A stretch of DNA of 13,190 bases from Methanoregula sp. UBA276 (GTDB taxonomy: Archaea > Halobacteriota > Methanomicrobia > Methanomicrobiales > Methanospirillaceae): NCBI GenBank assembly GCA_002508495.1, contig DANA01000086.1:7153-20342 (forward strand), given 5' to 3'. The translations under genes and the position numbers were made by a program. The stretch's first letter is position 1, and each line of letters begins with the position of its first letter. Below, in pieces: positions 12,813 through 13,190 of this stretch. The notes under the pieces were generated by a model. The model did no database searches, was not told where the DNA came from, and saw nothing but the letters and a program-made list of their open reading frames with translations.

Positions 12813-12893
12813 AAAACCGATGAGCGTTTTTCACGTCCAGATCGCGATCGTACGGAAAAAGGTATCCTTAGGGATTCTAACCTGAGAAAAGGA

Positions 12894-12968
12894 TGCTGCT
12901 ATGGGGATTCGAACCCCAGTCGCGAGCGTGAGAGGCTCGCATGATTGGCCGGACTACACTATAGCAGC
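12894..12968 (-). tRNA. tRNA-Glu (anticodon CTC)
   Basis: Read on the minus strand, 75 bases fold as a tRNA. The acceptor stem is GCTGCTA with TAGCAGC, and the discriminator base is A. The D arm contains GTGTAGTCCGGCCAATCAT, as in other archaeal tRNA-Glu genes. The anticodon arm is CGAGC-CTCTCAC-GCTCG with anticodon CTC, the variable region has four bases, and the T arm is TGGGG-TTCGAAT-CCCCA. CTC reads GAG, so the amino acid is glutamate. CCA is not encoded (TCC follows the discriminator), and there is no intron at the usual site after position 37. T-runs downstream on the minus strand (within 12885-12890 and near 12860) can end the transcript. Confidence 0.96.
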
Positions 12969-12998
12969 AGTTGCCCACTAAAATGGGCGATGAGGTTA

Positions 12999-13005
12999 CT
13001 TATAG
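12999..13005 (-). promoter_or_regulatory. Probable TATA box of tRNA-Glu
   Basis: On the minus strand CTATAAG lies about 31-37 bases upstream of the first tRNA base, behind an A-rich stretch. Transcription would start about 10 bases before the mature 5' end. A 5-bp inverted repeat, GCCCA/TGGGC (12973-12988), stands in the short leader just before the tRNA. Confidence 0.55.
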
Positions 13006-13134
13006 TTTTTTACCGGGATTTTACGACCTGTCCCGGAGCCGTGGACTTCTTTCTGCGGTGCATTTTTTTTGCACCGGATCGGACCATGGTCAACCCCCGT
13101 TTCCCGGCTGATCAACGGGAGGCTTCACAAACAA

Positions 13135-13140
13135 CTATAT
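13135..13140 (+). promoter_or_regulatory. Probable TATA box of the right-edge gene
   Basis: CTATAT lies 28-33 bases before ATG 13168, which would place the transcription start within a few bases of the start codon. This fits a leaderless or near-leaderless gene, as no SD site is seen. Confidence 0.4.
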
Positions 13141-13167
13141 CTCGGACATGCGGCGATTAATATAGGA

Positions 13168-13190
13168 ATGAGTAGTCTTGAGGAACAGAT
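13168..13190 (+). CDS. Start of an unidentified gene (truncated by window edge)
   Basis: ATG at 13168 opens a frame reading MSSLEEQ up to the edge. It is supported by a TATA-like element at a suitable distance and by the charged, gene-like N-terminus. Seven codons are too few to name a family. Confidence 0.45.

Larger units (their letters stand above)
12472..12860. repeat. Array of palindromic A-tract/T-tract elements with CCGG and GATC cores
   Basis: Short inverted repeats of A and T tracts around a CG-rich core follow each other: AAAAACGG-GAT-CCGTTTTT (12508-12526, repeated at 12788-12806); GCGTTTTTT-CCAG-AAAAAACGC (12544-12565); and the perfect 20-base palindrome CGATTTTTCCGGAAAAATCG (12686-12705), extendable to 12678-12711 with a bulge. 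By hand count GATC occurs 14 times between 12429 and 12850. Frames open across the array give Lys/Phe/Arg-rich, low-complexity peptides that follow the repeat and are not credible genes. Function unknown. Possibilities are a dispersed repeat family, protein-binding or curved DNA, or an origin-like region. Confidence 0.75.
12969..13167. other. Intergenic region between tRNA-Glu and the gene at the right edge
   Basis: It holds the tRNA promoter on the minus strand and a TATA-like element on the plus strand. In between is a hairpin whose loop is seven T residues, CGGTGCA (13056-13062) with TGCACCG (13070-13076), and a CCCGTT/AACGGG inverted repeat (13097-13102 and 13115-13120). I see no gene. 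Confidence 0.4.

Noticed and set aside
12472..12860. CRISPR array
   Set aside because: Repeat units are variable, unequally spaced and palindromic, without unique spacers of constant length, and no cas genes are nearby.
12388..12944. Several ORFs of 83-98 codons on both strands in the repeat array
   Set aside because: Their Lys/Phe/Arg-rich peptides simply follow the repeated A/T tracts, and one runs into the tRNA gene; no SD sites.
12894..12968. Intron in the tRNA-Glu gene
   Set aside because: The anticodon arm closes with a normal 7-base loop, so no intron is present.

Overview
The window looks like a chromosomal segment of a methanogenic archaeon, most likely of the order Methanomicrobiales (Methanoregula-like). 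The genus is an inference. The kingdom-level call rests on archaeal genes: an SRP54-type GTPase, TrmY, Pus10, ribosomal protein L21e, RNA polymerase subunit F (Rpb4), DUF655, an archaeal KsgA/Dim1, and a short HemK2/Mtq2-type release-factor methyltransferase. Shine-Dalgarno (SD) sites such as GGTGAT and GGAGGAG, TATA-like boxes and T-rich gene ends also fit. Coding DNA is GC-rich, and the intergenic DNA is much richer in A/T tracts.

Layout: (1) Positions 1-4825, plus strand, form a tightly packed information-processing operon: srp54 (5' end missing), trmY, pus10, rpl21e, rpoF, DUF655, ksgA. Several genes are joined by ATGA overlaps or 1-20 base gaps. TrmY and Pus10 act one after the other on tRNA position 54 (U to pseudouridine to N1-methylpseudouridine). 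(2) Positions 4902-7200 hold a DUF1848 gene with a C-terminal radical-SAM-like CX3CX2C motif, convergent with thiC and only 4 bases from it. (3) A HemK-like methyltransferase follows at 7478-8032. (4) Positions 8033-8537 hold no credible gene but contain several hairpins and two plus-strand T-runs, one preceded by a stem-loop; this is a candidate small-RNA locus. (5) Positions 8538-11809, minus strand, hold a NodIJ-like ABC exporter pair, then (upstream in transcription order) a HEAT-repeat protein translationally coupled to an unrecognised 120-residue protein, a small cysteine-rich protein, and an unrecognised protein with a basic tail. (6) A 62-residue hypothetical gene lies on the plus strand at 11985. 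(7) Positions 12174-12893 contain no gene. The first half is GC-rich with hairpins. The second half is a striking array of palindromic elements made of A and T tracts around CCGG or GATC cores, including a 61-base duplication exactly 280 bases apart. (8) A tRNA-Glu(CTC) gene on the minus strand (12894-12968) has a visible TATA box, and the first codons of another gene sit at the right edge.

The most interesting unexplained items are the palindromic array next to tRNA-Glu, the structured gene-free region at 8033-8537, the altered SRP54 G3 motif (DTQGR), and the conserved but uncharacterised DUF655 and DUF1848 genes.
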